Shown here piece by piece: positions 30,261-64,000 of a stretch of DNA of 64,000 bases. The notes below the pieces were generated by a model. That model worked only from the letters and a program-made list of their open reading frames with translations. It did no database searches and was not told where the DNA came from. Both the position numbers and the translations under genes were made by a program. The stretch lies in assembly GCA_019155185.1 (NCBI GenBank), contig CM032805.1, positions 927,501-991,500 of the forward strand, written 5' to 3'. This DNA is from Beaufortia kweichowensis (Eukaryota > Chordata > Actinopteri > Cypriniformes > Gastromyzontidae). The stretch's first letter is position 1. Each line of letters begins with the position of its first letter.

Positions 30261-31372
30261 TTCACTTCCTCACTTCAACAACTTTACAAACTGAGAGGAA
30301 TATACTTATATTGATGTCACATGACTTTTTCTTCAAGAAAACCGCATAAATAGTCACGTGAAACCGCAAAAGACATAACCTAAGTCATTAAAATATTCAA
30401 TAACATAAATATTTTAAAGTTATATTCAAATGTCTCATAGAAAATTCTCTGGTCGATCGAAAGGTATTTGAACCATTAGACGTGCCAGCAAACGTTCCCG
30501 GAACGTTAGTTTTTGGTTCTCAAAACGTTCTATTTACGTAAAGAACGTTTTCCTGGATAATCAAAACAAACGTTAAAAAATAACCAAAAATAAATAAATA
30601 TAACCAATTATTGTTAGCCGGGGTGTTATTTAAAGGATAATTTCACCCTTAAAAAGAAACCTCTTTTGTATTTTACCCACCCTCATGCCAACCCAGATGT
30701 GGTTACTTCATTGTGCTGAACGCAAAGTAGTTTTTATAAAAAATCCATACAATAAAACAAAACAAATATTAAAGTAAAAAAATATGTATCAATGCAACAT
30801 TCATGAAGTAAAATAGTCTGTGAGTGAGTGTGATATATGTTTATGTTGTTAAGGGTGATGTGCAGTGAGCTCATAACTGTGATTTATCATGAATAAAACA
30901 CAACTATTGACCAATCGCAATCAAGAACTAAAACTAACCAGGTTTTAAAACTCATTGGTTCTTGTGTTTCCTGTGACAAAACATTTATAATATCCATCCC
31001 ATGCATCTCAGCAGAAGCCAAATTAATCTGAGCAAGTAGGACAGTAAACATAAGTTTTTAATGTGTAAAATAATGAGTGAAGTCTGGGTTGTGTTCATGT
31101 TTCAGTAAACAGTAAGTAAAGATACTGTTTAACAGAAACACAGGACAAAAGTCAATGCATCGGTCAGGCTTCCAGAGTAACCATGACCCCTGACCTTTTA
31201 GTTTCACCACACAGGACTTATTTTCTGACAAACATGTGAAACTAGTACTGTATGACAAACACAATCTACATGTAAAATGTGTAGTTCTCTAATGTTCAGA
31301 AATAAATTTCAATTTTGTTTTTCAACCTTATCACATGTGAACCAGCTGGTGTTTGTACAAGTTTGACAGTCT
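30260..31372. other. Intergenic, stxbp6 upstream
   Basis: No gene is seen. The stretch includes palindromic AACGTTCC/GGAACGTT motifs at about 30488-30575 resembling a fish repeat, and a family A MITE end (AAAGGATAATTTCACCCTTA) at 30632-30725. Confidence 0.5.
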
Positions 31373-31792
31373 GTGTATGTAAAAGATTTTTGTGAACATT
31401 CTTTTGTGTTGTTTGAAATGTTTGGACTGGGCATAAGAACTTTTAATAGTGACCCTATGAAGGCCGGGTGTACCTGCACCTCACCGGTTAAATGTTCACT
31501 TACACAAACTGCTGTGCTGGTCAGAGATTTATTTGGTCTTGCCTGTATCTCCTATTTTTACTCTCCAAGTGACAGCAGCAATGGACGTGCATTTTCTTCA
31601 CCAAAGGACCATAGTTTTCAGCAAAAAATCTTCTTTACTGTTCCACTGAAGAAATGGTGGAATCTCACAGAGAGGGCTCAGGGGATAGATGTTGGTGGTA
31701 TTCTTCTTGAGGTAAAATCTGTAAATAAAGGTGTTCCTCAGAGAGGTGTATTGGGTCCTTATTTGTTTTTTTTGTTATATACATTTAGTTAA
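31373..31792 (+). pseudogene. Possible non-LTR retrotransposon RT fragment
   Basis: Towards its end a plus-strand frame reads NKGVPQRGVLGPYLFFLLYT, which resembles the G-V-P-Q-G-S-x-L-G-P-L-L-F block of LINE reverse transcriptases. The rest of the frame has no clear domain, and the sequence is AT-rich and degenerate afterwards. A chance match cannot be excluded. Confidence 0.35.
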
Positions 31793-32889
31793 AACTGAAT
31801 CAACACTATTGGGCCTAAAATATAAACTGCATAGGGTTGCTAAGCTGTTTGCCAAGGTTGGAGACTGTAATTTCAAATAGATGTTGTTGGTTATTAATCT
31901 TGTTAATTTTAAAATGGATTATCTTGGCTGTGTTCTCAAAGTTTTAGCCATATAGCCGGGACTAAATTTCCTGCTATATGATATATTGGAAGGAAAATGG
32001 ATTGAGTATTTAAGAAGTTTAGTGCAATGTTATTTTGATCATACTTGGTTCTGGTGTGGGTGGTTTAGGTTACAAGCATCTCAAATTAACCTGATGTGAT
32101 TAGTAGGGATTCAACTTCATATTTCAGTTTATTTAGCTGCCAGTTAAATATATGTTGATTAATATCATGTTAGGCCTTTTTTTTAATGGTTAAAGCATAT
32201 AATGAAGACAAAGCTGTAAACAAGTTTACTTCATCATTGGGGCAGATGTCTTGTATTTATGACAGAATTGTCTAATCAGTGTTTATCTGTTCTATAACTT
32301 CTGTTAAACAAAAGTTGATTTCTACATTTTAAAATGTCAGTTGCACAGATCAAATTATGTTAGCCTCAACTAAATTGATCATACGTCTATATTTAAGGAA
32401 CAATAATATGCTACTGCTAATTAATAAAAATAATTAATCATTCATGAATAAAAAATAATATTGTCATAATGCAACAGTTATTTTATAATAATCTCATCAC
32501 TTTTTCTCTGGCCTGGCTGTTTAATGACAAACAAGAATCTGTTGATTAATTTGCAAATTCCCACTTAAAGACAAATCATAAACAGCCGTAACAAGCTGGA
32601 AAGAAACAGATAAATGTGCATATGGTGTTTCTATAACAAACTGTTATTAAATAGATGAGCTATAAACTATTAAACTTCAGGAAATGTCCATTTTAAGCTT
32701 TATCTCTATTTATTGTTAAGGTTTGAAATTGTCCTGTTGAATGACGTCAACATTAAAGATTGAATGAATAAATGTCAACACATTAACAAAATGAAATGCT
32801 GAGCAAGACTGCTCTCTTGTGGTTAAGACGGAGAACTACAACCTGTGTGACTTTGAATATGAAATAAAAACATTCGGCTAAATCACTGT
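31793..32889. other. Intergenic between fermt2 3' end and stxbp6 promoter
   Basis: AT-rich, with no coding signal and no confident repeat boundary. Confidence 0.5.
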
Positions 32890-34320
32890 AGGAGCATTTT
32901 AAATAAAAATGATTTTATTTATTATTTTTCAGGTAAATGGCATTTTTACAATCATAAAACAGCAGGCCATGCAACACACCGCCGGCGTCTAAGGAAACCA
33001 AAGCAAACGCCTCGCTGCTGAAACCACCTTCATATGAGAAACGCTGGAAAATACTGACAGTAAGTGATGAGCTACAAAAGACACAGAAAATACAAAAGAG
33101 ATTCTGCTGCACTTCATTAGCGTTTAGCTGTGTGAAACACGTTCATAAAGGACATGCGATTCAGCAGCAGAATCAAACAAAGATGGATATTTATCAGGTT
33201 AAAGTCGGCAAAAACACACCAAAATCAAAAGCTCCTTCATATCAGAGATATAAAATGATCTAAATGATTTTATTCCAACCAGAAGCTTAAAACATTTTCT
33301 ATTTCTTCATACGCATTTATATATATATTTATATTTATAAAACTTCATAAGACCGTAACGTCGGCAGGCATCTGATCCTAAAGGTCAAAAATGGCTTTTT
33401 CCTCTCTTTTCTGGAAAAAATTACACTTCCGAAAAAATGACAGAAAAAAGCAGCAACGTAACTGTACAATTATTTAAAACCTGTGTTTTTACATTAGATA
33501 CAAAACAACTAATACTTCATTTAGCGTTCCTTCATATTGAAAAGAAAAAATTTCATGTTTTTTGTTATTTTTTTACAGTGACCTATTGCTGGTGCATGAT
33601 AAAGAAATGCTATTATATAATACTATATCGGTTCAATAACGAAAGAGTGAGGATAAAATAGCGGACGATGATAATAAAAAGAAACTTCATACATTTGGAA
33701 ATCAATTACCTTCAAAAGAAAAACGTTGAGGCACAGATTTAATTCTTCATGATCGCGTTCTTCTATGCCGCACAACCGTCATAATGTAAAAATAAATCTG
33801 TCCAAAAGCGTAGCGTTGAACACACATGACAGCTAAAAGCAAAGGCATACTTCATACTACAGCTTATAGACGCAGAGAAGTGCTTACAAATGACTTCATC
33901 TCGTGATGGGACTGAATGGACGTAGTGTAGTGTTATCTCCTTCATTCACGTCACAAGCAGCAACATTATAACTAGTGTAACAACCTCCTTCTGTAGTCTC
34001 TCACATTAATAACGCATATCAAGGATTAATAGGCACAACTGAGCCTCCAGAAACATAATGTAAATGTAAAACCAATTAGTGACACAAATAAATAAATTGG
34101 CAAACGCGCGAAGCCGGCGTTTTTAATCGCCGTGACAAGCAAACGATGACTACTTCTGTGGTGAAACGTTCTCAGTCGACTCACACGTCTTCAGTCAGGC
34201 TAGCGTTACGCACGCGTTCGCAAAGGCAACGATTATGATGTGACCGTGTTTAAAAAAGAAAAGAAGAAGTGTAAAAGTAAAATAAATTCAGTCCCCTCCC
34301 CTGATGCTAAAGGACGATGC
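32890..34320 (-). other. fermt2: fermt2 3' UTR (probable)
   Basis: About 1.4 kb of non-coding sequence follow the fermt2 stop codon. Two overlapping AATAAA signals on the minus strand (TTTATT at 32914-32919 and 32918-32923) are good candidates for the end of the transcript. The region has no alternative exon. Confidence 0.6.
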
Positions 34321-56988
<22,668 letters not shown>

Positions 56989-57199
56989 CCTTTACAAACA
57001 GTAAAATCATTATGAGACATCCATCAAGTCGTCTAAAACTCAAAGTAAACTCTTAGGACTGAGGGCGTGTGCTAAAAACCCCTGAGCGACCTACATAAAC
57101 AACACAACATAGGGTGCAGGCTTACGTGCCTAAAATGCAGTCTAGTTAGGAAGCCACTAGTTCTTGAGACAGAAACAGCCTGCAAACGTCAAAAGATTA

Positions 57200-57485
57200 A
57201 ACACAAAAGTAAAAATGTTTCTCATGATCTTTAAACTCTTCTTAAAATCTGAGAGTGTACCTTTTAATGTTTGACATTACGTTCTTAGACTAAATTGTGC
57301 AAACATACTAATTTCTTTCATTAGAAAGCTAATATAAAGGTGCAGCATGGATTTATTTTAGATGATTTTAGTCACAGTTACAATGTGTTATTTCATGGTA
57401 TTGATGAGTTTACTACTATTCTAAGCAACAGTGAGTAAGTGTTTACAAACTTTTGAATACACCTTTTCATCTATCTATCTATCTA

Positions 57486-57530
<45 letters not shown>

Positions 57531-57547
57531 ATCCATCCATCCATCCA

Positions 57548-57591
<44 letters not shown>

Positions 57592-58028
57592 CAGTATGAA
57601 CACTGTAAAAAATGACGTAAAATCAAAGTACAGCAAGTAAAAATTAGAATCAATGAAAGGCAAATTAAAAGTCAGACAACTTTGACAACTGATTTGACAA
57701 AATTGTAACATGACACGATAAAATAAACAAATATCTTAAGACTTACACTAATGTTTGATGATATATATGTTTTAAAACGGATTTTTTGTTTGACATTACG
57801 TTTTTAGACAAAATTAAAATTGTGCAAACATACTAATTTCTTTCATTAGAAAGCTAATATAAAGGTGCAGCATGGATTTATTATAGATGATTTTAGTCAC
57901 AGTTACAATGTGTTATTTCATGGTATTGATGAGTTTAATATATTAATAATATATATTAATAATATAATATTACTATTCTAAAATGAGGAAAAAACATCTA
58001 AGCATGTGTTTCCAAACTTTTGACTACA

Positions 58029-58061
<33 letters not shown>

Positions 58062-58108
58062 CTATCTCTCTCTCTCTCTCTCTCTCTCTCCATCCATCCA
58101 TCCATCCA

Positions 58109-58171
<63 letters not shown>

Positions 58172-58370
58172 ACAGTATGAACACTGTAAAAAATGACGTA
58201 AAATCAAAGTACAGCAAGTAAAAATTAGAATCAATGAAAGGCAAATTAAAAGTCAGACAACTTTGACAACTGATTTGACAAAATTGTAACATGACACGAT
58301 AAAATAAACAAATAGCTTAAGACTTACACTAATGTTTGATGATATATATGTTTTAAAACGGATTTTTGAG
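57200..58370. repeat. Tandem duplication of about 0.5-0.6 kb with compound microsatellites
   Basis: The block from about 57268 to 57780 is repeated at about 57788-58370. Both copies hold, in order, a GACATTACGTT..TTAGAC start, TTTCATTAGAAAGCTAATAT, a TTTATTGATG-like family B MITE remnant, a compound microsatellite, and ACAGTATGAACACTGTAAAA with the following 170 bp nearly identical. The microsatellites are ATCT/CT/CATC/CT mosaics (57471-57590 and 58028-58171) and differ in length between copies. Confidence 0.85.
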
Positions 58371-58429
58371 TGAAATTAGTGACATTAAAGCTGCAACTCG
58401 CGCAACTAACGGTCAGGCTCGAGCGCTGA

Positions 58430-58437
58430 TGACGTCA
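58430..58437. promoter_or_regulatory. Palindromic CRE (TGACGTCA)
   Basis: A perfect TGACGTCA lies about 200 bp inside fermt2 intron 1, within CpG-containing sequence (GCTCGAGCGCTGATGACGTC). It could bind CREB/ATF factors. This is a motif match only. Confidence 0.4.
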
Positions 58438-58631
58438 GCAGCCCGTTCCCAATGCCAAGTCAATAAAGACCGTCAGGTCAACGCGTACAAAAGAGCCCAA
58501 AACACCGGCAAAGTTATATTTCACACTCGCTTTCATCAAATACGAAGTTATGAAGTGTGCGTTGTGAGTTGTGACGTGTGCAACAGGAGGCTTTATTCAG
58601 GACGCCAGCTGAAATCATAGCGTTCACTAAC

Positions 58632-58790
58632 CTTCACAAATACACCGAATCAAATCCGCGAAACAACGAATAAACGTCCAGAACTTCAACAGTCGACGAG
58701 TTTTCTTTCCGTCACACGCCTGTTTAATCCTTTCATGAGGAAAAATCCCGGGGAAAAACACAGTTAAAGTCCCGCGGCGGCGCAGCTCCT
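58632..58790 (-). promoter_or_regulatory. fermt2: fermt2 non-coding exon 1 (5' UTR)
   Basis: On the minus strand, a GC-rich block (TTCAGGAGCTGCGCCGCCGC, then GGGACTTTAACTG) leads to the donor TTGTGAAG|GTTAGTGA, with its edge at 58632. No coding is required because the ATG is in exon 2. The 5' edge is unknown; the (CT)n-containing promoter begins near 58800. Confidence 0.6.
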
Positions 58791-58815
58791 GAAGGGATTC
58801 TGGTTAATGGAGTCG

Positions 58816-58868
<53 letters not shown>

Positions 58869-58960
58869 ATTCTCTCTGTGTGGGTCTCTCTCTCTCCTCC
58901 GGCCCGCCCTCCGATTACGTCACTCTCTCCCCTCTCGCGCTGGTCATCGGTCCGGTCAGC
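58791..58960 (-). promoter_or_regulatory. fermt2: fermt2 promoter with CRE-like site, GC box and GA tract
   Basis: On the minus strand the order is TGACGTAATCGG (CRE-like, plus 58915-58922), GGGCGGGCCGG (GC box, plus 58901-58909), and then two GA-rich tracts, including a pure (GA)n of about 48 bp (plus 58819-58866) just upstream of exon 1. There is no TATA box. This is a plausible CpG-type promoter; the start site is inferred. Confidence 0.55.
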
Positions 58961-60487
58961 AATATATGACGTATTTCTGTATGAATATTGACATCTGGTC
59001 ATTTTATAGTTTCATGTTAAATGAAAAAAACACAATTTATTCCTCAGAAAATGTCCCAGAAGTCAAAAAGATTACCAATAAAACTTCACGTTTATATGAG
59101 ATTATTAGCTGTAGCATATTAACATAAAGAGTTTAGCATAACACATATAATGTAAAGTAAATGTAAATCCAGTGGCATTTAAAAAGCTTTGGCTTGCATT
59201 TATTCATTTATTTAATCACATATTGGCTTAATTTGGCATGAACTCTGACGTCATTTTGTTGAAACATTTACAACTTACTTTTGATGCATTAATAAACATC
59301 GATCACTTACTTTTTGCAGTAATATAAACAACAGAACATTCAGGAAATATGTTTTGTAAATTACTAGTAATCCGTGTAAAATTATCCTCTATTTACTTTA
59401 TAATACTTTATAATATTTGTTATTGTATATATATATATATATTTATATTACTCCATTATACCTTGTTCTTTATAAAGCGGTTGAGATTTTAAAAAAAGTT
59501 TATGAATTAAGCGAAATTAATTGGAATTGATTAATTGTGCAGCCTTTCATATAAAAACATGCTTTTACTATGTTCTATTTTCTATAATTAATAAGCATTT
59601 CTATCCTGGTGGAAAGAAATATAAATTCAAATTGTTACCTAATTCATTAAATTATACTTAATTCTAAATAAAAAACAGAACTTAGACCATTTATTATTAT
59701 TAATTTTGATTGATTAAATAGAATGGTTTGGTATAAATTCTTTAGCCTGCTGTTTTCGGTCACTCCAGTGCAGGAATTTGGTCCAGAGCCGTGGACTGCA
59801 TCAGAGGAATTTATAACCCCAGCGCTCTGACCTCCTCCTCTGTGTCTGGCAGGAGAGCCATTGCCTTTTTAGGCTGTGTTTTAATTACCATGTAAACAGC
59901 AGTGAGACTGGGTGCGGGGAAATGAAGTGGACGGGGAGGTGTTAGTCACAGTACAGTGTCTGTGAGAGCTGTTAAAATGTCCCACAGAAGCCCATATGAC
60001 AATCATTATTCTACAGAAACTCCCTGATGATCTGAACTGCTGCTGCCTCTTGTTATTATGAAATATAAGATGTATCTTTGGATCATTTTAACAGAGGATG
60101 TTATAAATAATAATAAACACTTAAAGAATTGAAAGAACAAACAGAAGAGAATTCGCTCAGCTCTGTCCTGTCTTTAGGTTATGGAAAGTAAATGCAAATC
60201 TGCTGGTAGCTGTTTGGATAGATGTGTAAAATAAACTGGATGAAGACAGAACTGGGACACTGGTTAGACAAGAAAGTGTCAGAAGAAACACATGAGGGTG
60301 ACTGCCATCTAGTGGACAAAGTTTAAGTTAGACCATCAGCTTTGCCAACCTGCAAATGTCAAAAGGTTTTTCATCATACTGACAGCTTAGATGATATTTG
60401 CTGCTTTAAATCCTCATGTGAGGTCTCTCTGAAAGTTTTTAAAGCATTTGTTTCTGTTTAAATCATGTTTTTTCATAGTCAGATAAA
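58961..60487. other. Intergenic between fermt2 and ddhd1
   Basis: AT-rich with no gene. A block at about 59750-59960 (CCAGAGCCGTGGACTGCATC, GGCTGTGTTTTAATTACCAT) stands out in composition and is a candidate conserved non-coding element. Confidence 0.4.
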
Positions 60488-60800
60488 GTGCTGTTTTCAG
60501 AATTGTCACATTCGTAACAGTTCATATTCCTCATAAATGAACACATGACAATTAAAATAAAATATCTATTTGATGTTCTTTCAATAGTCATCTCTTCTTC
60601 ATTTGTTGGGTATTATTGCTTTTGGTTTGTGTATTTTAATTCACAGAATTCCCTCCTCTCAAAAAAACCACATGAATATTTCCATTTTTGAACTCCTGTA
60701 TGGACTGATTTTTTTTATGTCTGGACTTTTTCACAGGGCTTCAGTCAAATATAAACAGATTCAATATATTGATAATAAATACATTCTGTAAGAATTTTAT
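60488..60800 (-). repeat. Unrecognised dispersed repeat, copy 4 (inverted)
   Basis: GTGCTGTTTTCAGAATTGTC followed by ACATTCGTAACAG is the reverse complement of the right end of copy 3 (51720-51750). AGTCATCTCTTCTTCATTTG and the following text matches the rest. Confidence 0.75.
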
Positions 60801-61790
60801 ATTTCAATTTTAAATATTTTAAGTGTCACATCCATAACACTGGAATTACTCAGATCATTAAGTTAATAAAGTGTGATTTATCAGTATAAATCTGAGGGTC
60901 TGTGAATGTTAACTTCCCACACACTTCATTATATATTTTTTAATTTAAAACCGAACACAATCATGTTCAAACAATGTAATGAAATAATCTTTGTACCCAA
61001 CCTTTTAGGAAAAAACAGTAAAATAGATTTATTTAATCTCCCAGATCATGAAATAACCCTCCACACTTTATTTATCTTTTCCGGTTTATATCCAAATTTA
61101 AACAATGCCATTGCATTTACAGGTCAGCAGAATACAGGCTGGATATCATTTATGTAACAGAAAAAACCAAGACGAGAATAAGTAATAATGCCCAGCTCTG
61201 ACAATAATCTATAACAGGAGAGAAAACAGACATCACCCACGAGAAATAAGTCTAACTCTTAACCATTTCAATCGTAATCAAATATCAGAGAAAACCGAGA
61301 CGTCTTAAAGTACAGAAGGTGGACAGATAACATCAGTAACGCATTTAAATAAACATGAGCTAATGTACTCCCTTTATTATACTGGCTTTCTGTCAATAAA
61401 CTTTAATCCAGCATTGATAATCATCAGCTAGTGTCTTTGTGTTCTTTAACACAAGAGCGACAGATGTGCGAATACTTTAGAGCACTTATAGATCTACAAC
61501 GGTTTTCAAGTACTACTTAAGTAGCGATGCTTTTGGGAAACAGCCCGTAAGTCTAAGATGATTCGTACGATAGTTTTTACGATCTTAACTGTGATTTACA
61601 TTATTGTACTGTAATGATTTTAATTCATCCACTTTTTAAACTACTTTAAAATATAAAATACATACTGTATTTACATAACAGAATTATGATTAGGGGTTAA
61701 CATTTAAATAACGAAAATCTTAACGGTCCTAAAATGATGTTGTATTTTTTCAGTCAGGTTTTCTCACAAACACTGAGCAGGATTCAGTCT
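60801..61790. other. Intergenic, ddhd1 downstream
   Basis: AT-rich; nothing is recognised. Confidence 0.5.
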
Positions 61791-61794
61791 TACA

Positions 61795-61925
61795 TTATTT
61801 GACAGATGCTTTTATCCGAAGCGACGTACAGTGCATCATACTAGACATATGTGCAACCCCTGGGATCAAACCCATGCCATTGGCGTTGCAAGCGTCATGC
61901 TTTTACCGGAAGCTACAGGAAAGGT
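61795..61925 (-). mobile_element. tRNA-derived SINE, near-complete copy
   Basis: On the minus strand it reads CTGTAGCTTCCGG (diverged tRNA-like head, cf. TGTAGCTCA), GCATGGGTTTGATCCCAGGG (B-box-like), and then GTACGTCGCTTCGGATAAAA followed by GCATCTGTCAAAT (tail). This is the best copy of the SINE whose fragments lie at 236, 27365, 27886 and 42150. It is a SINE, not a functional tRNA. Confidence 0.75.
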
Positions 61926-62099
61926 TTAAATCTGAAAAGCCATTCAGAATTATTCATCACATGTCTGTCGTAAGGTTCAATAATGCCACAATGGATTGAG
62001 GATACAATGATGAACTCTTAAGTACCTTTTAGATTAAAAAAGAGTGCTAACAACAAGCATGTGTAACCGGAACCTTGTCCGCATATATTGCATTTGCTA

Positions 62100-62460
62100 C
62101 TGTAATAAATATTTATATTGATCAGATATATATATATATATATATATAAACTAAATAGTTTTAAAAATTGTAACCTACACAAGAAAATAACCGGCAGCAT
62201 TTATTAGGGCAAGTAAAGAAATATTTCTTTGGCCCCTAAAGGTGCATAAATTGTGCAAGTGTTGTGCAGTTCTTTGGACTTGAGCTCTATTACTGCTGTT
62301 AACATTGAGATCCAAAGCCGCACAGGCTTTATAAGTTAGAAACCAACTCTGCCGAGAGGCACAGCATGTTCTTCAAAGTGTCTTACGGACCTGAAGTGAA
62401 AGAAGGGCAACAAGTTGTGCGTTTATGTCTCATCGAGAGAGTTTATGAAAGCCGTCTGTG
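62100..62460 (-). other. ddhd1: ddhd1 3' UTR (probable)
   Basis: This follows the ddhd1 stop codon. An AATAAA on the minus strand (TTTATT at 62200-62205) is a candidate polyadenylation signal. A (TA)n run lies at about 62127-62148. Confidence 0.45.
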
Positions 62461-62627
62461 CTATACATCTTCAGTATTCACCGTCTGCTGTTTGTATATG
62501 AAGGTCAGAAGAAACAGAGCGATGTCATGAGAGGACCAATAAGCTGTGTGTGAGGTCACCGCTGACCAATAGCGGCTCTCCACCATACCCTCACGAAGTT
62601 CATAGTCGATGCGGTGCTCCAGATCCA
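62461..62627 (-). CDS. ddhd1: ddhd1 last coding exon
   Basis: From acceptor GTGTCACAG to TAG at 62463-62461, 167 nt, phase 1. It encodes DLEHRIDYELREGMVESRYW, then SAVTSHTAYWSSHDIALFLL and TFIYKQQTVNTEDV. It contains the D, H and D of the DDHD signature. Confidence 0.95.
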
Positions 62628-64000
62628 CTGTGACACACAAAACAACCAAAATTATTAACATTTTTATCATAAATGATCATTAATCGTTTCGTTAATCGTA
62701 ATCGTTAAAAATCGTTTTTATATATTGTTGAATATTTTATAAAATTCAGTATCTAATGAAAATGTCTATTCATTCTTCTTACACTCATTTAAAGTTTCAC
62801 TGAAAAAAGAAATCACGGTTTGGAACAACAATCATTTCTTGCTGAACTGTTCCTTTAAGACAATACCATATTATTATCATCGTACACACCTGCTGTATCG
62901 AATGCAGAAGATGATGCTGACGGAGATAAGGATGAAAACGCACAAATGCTTTGGCCGTCTTCAGCGTCACACATCCCAGAATCCACTGCTGCCGGCAAAC
63001 TGGGCGAGCGAGAGAAACGAGAGAAGAAAATCCCTCCGATGCCTTTTCCTATACTCGCAGCGCCTGCGGATACACAAGCGTAGATGTTACATGGAAATAT
63101 CTCTCTAATAAATCTGCATAAATGTGACTGTCATTTATTCTTTACAGCCAAAAAGTTGCATTACAAATTCATTTTTTAAAAGCAGAGATAGTAAATGATA
63201 TTAGATCTTGTAGATGATATTCAAATGCATTAGTCAAAATAAAGGATGCGTAAGACATGTTTCTCTTTAAACATATACCCAGTATGCTGGTCTTGCCCAG
63301 GCTTGTGATGGATTCTCCGAAGTGTCTCCCAGATAACACAGGTGAAGTGCTGGGGCTGGGAACGCTCTCCGTGTCTGTCGCTCCGTCCTTATTCACTTTT
63401 AAATATGTGGGTCTGATCTCATCATATGGAGTGGGATTGATGGTGTTACACCTACAGAAAACACACCGTCAAACATTGGTAATTTACCAAGTATCTACCA
63501 AAAATATATGTAATTTTACAGTAATGAGAAAGAGGTTTCATAGTTGGCTACAGTATTGAGTAAGTTACTTCAAAAAAGTCAATAATTACTGCTGTATTTA
63601 AATTCATTCATAAATATATTCGCCGTCACGACTCACCAGTGTATTTGGACAGGAGCGATATTGTTGTAATGCTTTAAAACAAGAGGCTCCAGTCGATATG
63701 CCTGTCAGACAGGAAAAAACAAGGCAGATAAGTCAAATCAATCTCGTTTACATTACACCACAGTGACCCAGAGTACAGACAGTCATGTGATCTGACCACA
63801 GGATCCGTCGGGTGGAAGACGTTGAAGAGACGCCGGCAGATGGATTTGGGCATGATGTGGTCCTGGTGTCCCGTGTTTCCGGGTCGAATCCCTCTGAGAG
63901 CCAGAAACACAGCCAAAGGTGAACCCATGCAGAAGAAATTCTCCACCTTAAACTTTAACGTCGGGGAGGGTGCGAGTGTTGACGCCTTGAGTCTCTGAAG
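62461..64000 (-). CDS. ddhd1: ddhd1 (phosphatidic-acid-preferring phospholipase A1), C-terminal five exons, partial
   Basis: DDHD1 is a cytosolic intracellular phospholipase A1 that hydrolyses phosphatidic acid and other phospholipids. Five exons (63797-64000, 63637-63701, 63279-63451, 62890-63063, 62461-62627) splice in phase to 783 nt, giving the last 260 residues. They cover the DDHD domain: KVENFFCMGSPLAVFLALRG, the Asp in FHPTDPV, the Asp/His cluster in DLEHRIDYELREG, and the last Asp in WSSHDIALFLLTF. These are the residues naming the domain and presumed metal-binding. The GXSXG lipase motif lies upstream, outside the window. It precedes fermt2 on the same strand. From memory, mammalian DDHD1 has an extra segment before the last exon that I cannot find here. 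Confidence 0.93.
62890..63063 (-). CDS. ddhd1: ddhd1 exon, Ser-rich linker
   Basis: 174 nt, phase 1 at both ends, from ATCCGCAG to GCAG|GTGTGT. It encodes AASIGKGIGGIFFSRFSRSP then a Ser/Ala-rich tail ending SASSSAFDTA. The glycine-rich start matches DDHD1; the tail is poorly conserved. Confidence 0.85.
63279..63451 (-). CDS. ddhd1: ddhd1 exon, DDHD domain linker
   Basis: 173 nt, phase 2 in and phase 1 out (CTGG|GTATAT). It encodes CNTINPTPYDEIRPTYLKVN, then KDGATDTESVPSPSTSPVLS and GRHFGESITSLGKTSIL. Confidence 0.93.
63637..63701 (-). CDS. ddhd1: ddhd1 exon, DDHD domain
   Basis: 65 nt, phase 0 in and phase 2 out (CACTG|GTGAGT). It encodes AYRLEPLVLKHYNNIAPVQI then H, continuous with FHPTDPV of the previous exon. 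Confidence 0.93.
63797..64000 (-). CDS. ddhd1: ddhd1 exon, cut by window edge
   Basis: At least 204 nt, open to the right edge, ending CCTGTG|GTCAGA in phase 0. It encodes VENFFCMGSPLAVFLALRGI, then RPGNTGHQDHIMPKSICRRL and FNVFHPTDPV. Confidence 0.95.

Noticed and set aside
58366..58620. Plus-strand open frame of 84 codons near the fermt2 promoter
   Set aside because: It lies in CpG-rich intron 1 antisense to fermt2 and has no domain; openness is expected in GC-rich DNA.
61799..61999. Open frame, and a tRNA-like B box
   Set aside because: Both belong to a diverged SINE copy; the A box and cloverleaf are not intact, so it is not a functional tRNA gene.

Overview
The window is vertebrate, and most likely from a ray-finned fish of the cyprinid kind. 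The coding exons are short and separated by AT-rich introns with canonical splice sites. The exon peptides match known vertebrate proteins. The intronic filler is typical teleost material: (GA)n and (CA)n microsatellites, a tRNA-derived SINE, palindromic MITEs and a chromodomain Ty3/Gypsy element. The species assignment is inference; the three gene identities rest on exon-by-exon peptide matches and consistent splice phases.

Three genes lie head-to-tail, all on the minus strand. From right to left they are: (1) the last five coding exons of ddhd1 (phosphatidic-acid-preferring phospholipase A1), 62461-64000, cut by the right edge; (2) a complete fermt2 (kindlin-2), with a CpG-rich promoter near 58.8-58.95 kb, a start codon at 56988, fourteen constitutive coding exons, a stop at 34321 and a 3' UTR to about 32.9 kb; (3) a complete stxbp6 (amisyn), with a non-coding first exon near 30.0 kb, a start codon at 24347 and a stop at 6165. 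Spliced in silico, the constitutive fermt2 exons give 677 residues and stxbp6 gives 210 residues, close to their human counterparts. The first 6 kb hold no recognisable gene beyond possible stxbp6 3' UTR; they carry a 17-bp minisatellite and (GA)n arrays.

The most interesting signals concern splicing. fermt2 has a 21-nt in-frame microexon (36499-36519, PGFVRDL) and a second candidate 33-nt in-frame microexon (43769-43801, ASEVIYIGPVK), the latter not part of the canonical protein as I know it. Two short introns, stxbp6 intron 5 and fermt2 intron 10, are each about three quarters (CT)n on the sense strand. In stxbp6 the array forms the polypyrimidine tract for a 24-nt terminal coding segment. 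In fermt2 the intron is 369 nt, divisible by three and stop-free, so retention would insert 123 mostly Leu-Ser residues into the PH domain.

Mobile DNA includes a 5.16-kb Ty3/Gypsy chromovirus-type element with two LTRs and a 5-bp target duplication, antisense inside stxbp6 intron 2. There are also several MITE families, SINE copies, a four-copy dispersed repeat I do not recognise, and a probable tandem duplication with compound microsatellites in fermt2 intron 1. Several unusually GC-rich or homeobox-site-rich islands in introns and between fermt2 and ddhd1 are candidate conserved regulatory elements; that can only be tested by alignment.
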